Under the pieces are notes generated by a model. The model ran no database searches. It was given only the letters and a program-made list of their open reading frames with translations, and was not told where the DNA came from. Positions 62,027 through 64,000 of a stretch of DNA of 64,000 nucleotides are shown one piece after another. A program made the translations under genes and the position numbers. Within the stretch, counting starts at the first letter, position 1; each line of letters opens with the position of its first letter. The stretch spans positions 1,130,787-1,194,786 of the forward strand of contig CM074810.1 of the NCBI GenBank assembly GCA_037447605.1. Reading direction: 5' to 3'. The stretch is from Zygnema circumcarinatum. Taxonomy: Eukaryota > Streptophyta > Zygnematophyceae > Zygnematales > Zygnemataceae.

Positions 62027-62190
62027 GCCAACGACTGGCTCAACCCTCCCATTTTGCCAATTGCCAACGACTGGCACAACCCTGCCATTTTGCCAATTGC
62101 CAACGACTGGCACAACCCTACCATTTTGCCAATTGCCAATGACTGGCACAACCCTGCCATGTTGTCAATTGCCAACGGCTGGAACCGCCA
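62027..62190. repeat. 36-bp tandem repeat
   Basis: GCCAACGACTGGCACAACCC recurs at 62027, 62063, 62099, 62135 and (diverged) 62171, a 36-bp period. It grades out of the neighbouring AACCATTG-type repeat. The regularity makes both strands open in several frames. Confidence 0.92.
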
Positions 62191-63634
62191 GTTCTTGGTA
62201 CTTCGGTTCAAATCGTAGAGGTACGTCCGCCCATTCGTACTGACCGTCTGTACGGTATCGAAGCGTCGGAGTCCCGGGGAACCGTAGACCGTCCCTCGTG
62301 AGTCCTCCTCGCAACTGACGCCGATCCAACGGCCGAGAATGAAGCCGACTGTTCTCGGACATGAATCGGACGGTTCAAAACGGTCCGGTCGGCCATGCGC
62401 TCAGGCCGTTCGAGCGGTCCCTTTCCCGTCTCTCCCCCCAATGCAGCCTCGCCAAGCGCGCGCCACGTCACATATCGCGCCATAAGCAACGGACCACATC
62501 GTTCTACGCCTTTCTACTTTAGTTTCTATTTCCTCCCCCCTTTCTACTTTGGGTCTGTTAACACACCTTTTTCGGCTTTATTTGCACCCTTTTACGGCTG
62601 TCAGCTTTTATTTCAGGGTTTGTAGGGTTTTGAGATGATTGTATTTTTTCTTAAAAAGGTGCAAATCTAGTCAAAATAGGAGTGTATATAGTAAATTTCG
62701 CTTTTTTTATGTGCTCTTTCTTTTTGAACTTCCCTGGCAGACTATTACGAGCGCGAACCTAAAAATCCAAATCTGTCACATCATCGCATGCCTGTCTTGC
62801 TTTGTGTTATCTGGCTGTTGCGACGTGACTGACTTCGAAACATTTTTTGGACTTCGAAACATTTTTTGGCCAACGCAATAGTAGGCACAACTTTGAAATT
62901 ACTACAAGTGCCAAATTGCAAAAGGAACGTACTGCCAATTGCATACCAACTCGTCACCATACAACCATGACAGTCACCCGCCACACTTCATCCCACAAAG
63001 AACAACGCATCCCCCGCCCCGAAGCTGACAGCCACCAAGAAGTGACAGGCAAAGCCCCATCGAAGATGCAAGCCATCAATAAGAACGAGCCATGAGAGAC
63101 CTCCGTCCAAGCTGCAAGTCAGCAAGAAAAAAGAGCCAGGACGACCAAGGCTTCACAAGCAAAGTTTATCCAGTTTTCATCGTCGCCAAAATGTTTTTTT
63201 CACACAGGCATGGCAAGGCGAGGCAAGTTCCAATCTCGCCAACAAACCCCAAAACCATTCTGCCAACGTAAACTTCCATCAAATCTGCCCCTAAGCATGG
63301 CTTTACACCCATTTACCCAAGCTACCTCCTCGCACAGTCATAGTGGATGAGGGAAACACTACAAGTCCTTGAACCAAACGGACCTCCACAAGTCTGGAAA
63401 AGAACAGACGGTTCAGAGGTGCAGAGTCCGCAAGTCACACTTGGATGTCATGTCATGTGGTTATTCGATGGGACAGCCACTTTTCACCTGCAGTCCCACC
63501 ATACGCAAGACCGTCGGAGGAATTTCAATGAAAACAGCGACATTATAGCAAAATTAGTGATAAATTTTACGCGAATGCAGAAGAACTAGGTGAGGAATAC
63601 ATGAAATTGACGACGAATACAGAGGCAATCGCTA

Positions 63635-63740
63635 TCAGGTTCCAAAATCCTCGTCAACGTCCACATCCCTGGGGGTAACAAGTGCAGCCTGACGCCCATG
63701 AACTAGGCCAGCACAAATATTCCACTTCTCGACAGAGCCG
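63635..63740 (-). CDS. Possible terminal exon of a gene running in from the right
   Basis: The minus strand reads EKWNICAGLVHGRQAALVTP and RDVDVDEDFGT before a stop at 63635. An acceptor-like CTGTCGAG precedes it near 63740. An exon ending at a GTAAGA donor near 63900 could lie upstream. There is no family match, so this is only a suggestion. Confidence 0.2.
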
Positions 63741-64000
63741 TCCGACAGGCGATGGCAAAAATAAGAACGAACCAGAAATGGACGAGCGCAATGCAGCTGC
63801 TCATAAAAGCATACACCTATTTCTTGTAAAAACACGTACAGACACGTACAGACTGAACTATTTTCAGTGTCTAGACATCCAATACTTTAAAATCTCTTAC
63901 GTGTAACGATCTTGACCCAGAAGGAACAACCACAGACGTCCTTAAGCAGGCGCCGCACCTATGCAGTGCTGGAAGTCCCCTTGCAGGTGCAAGAGTCGCC

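Larger units (their letters stand above)
61207..64000. other. Repeat-rich non-coding end of the window
   Basis: After the phosphatase 3' UTR there is a telomere-like stretch (61548-61632) with GGGTTAGGGT and TAGGGTTTTGG. A degenerate ATGGTTGTCAACTA/CCAACCATTG repeat (61640-62020) and a 36-bp tandem array (62027-62190) follow, then a direct repeat of ACTTCGAAACATTTTTTGG near 62834-62871. No full gene was recognised. A possible minus-strand terminal exon lies at 63635-63740. Confidence 0.5.

Noticed and set aside
62005-62243. Frames repeating LCQSLAIGKM or similar
   Set aside because: Translation of the 36-bp tandem repeat, open on both strands.
1-64000. CRISPR arrays, operons, bacterial genes, tRNA or rRNA genes
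   Set aside because: None seen: tandem repeats lack unique spacers, genes have introns and individual promoters, and no tRNA cloverleaf or rRNA sequence was recognised by eye.

Overview
The window looks like nuclear DNA of a land-plant-lineage (streptophyte) eukaryote. Genes carry many short GT-AG introns, there is a U2 snRNA gene with a plant-type promoter, and the proteins are plant families: a plastid-envelope POLLUX-like channel, a GRAS regulator, DUF538, SWAP70, VTI1 and the basic amino acid carrier BAC1. Long non-coding gaps, many short repeats and a mixed base composition suggest a seedless plant or charophyte alga. The species cannot be fixed from the sequence.

Positions 1-8000 are transposon territory: a decayed Copia element on the minus strand split by a CpG-rich insert, a possible LTR, the 3' part of an R2-like (restriction-endonuclease-type) LINE, a nearly perfect 93-bp-arm foldback, and three tandem copies of a 157-bp terminal-inverted-repeat element.

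From 8193 to 61206 I read nine multi-exon protein genes and one snRNA gene. They are: POLLUX-like ion channel (+, 22 exons, 1075 aa); DUF538 protein (-, 3 exons, 176 aa); GRAS regulator (+, 5 exons, 950 aa); SWAP70-like PH/coiled-coil protein (+, 9 exons, 559 aa); U2 snRNA (-); Lys-rich protein of unknown function (-, 5 exons, 564 aa); Qb-SNARE VTI1 (+, 5 exons, 222 aa); BAC1 carrier (-, 8 exons, 319 aa); unrecognised putative organelle protein (+, 6 exons, 387 aa); secreted, possibly GPI-anchored GH5 glycosidase (+, 10 exons, 529 aa); histidine phosphatase of the phosphoglycerate-mutase family (+, 9 exons, 274 aa). That makes ten protein genes counting the unrecognised one. In each model the exon lengths sum to a whole number of codons and splice phases agree at every junction. 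These are sequence-only models without transcript support.

The genes are ordinary housekeeping and regulatory genes, not a cluster or operon. Three pairs are divergent (DUF538/GRAS, Lys-rich/VTI1, BAC1/unrecognised gene), so their intergenic regions may be shared promoters. Repeats recur in the gaps: degenerate ATCGTAT/ATATCG tracts and GGGA tracts just upstream of several genes, and an AACCATTGG/CCAATGGTT family at three loci. No CRISPR, operon or obviously new multi-gene system was found. The most unusual items are the foldback, the triplicated small transposon, the repeated promoter-proximal tracts, and the two unrecognised conserved-looking genes.
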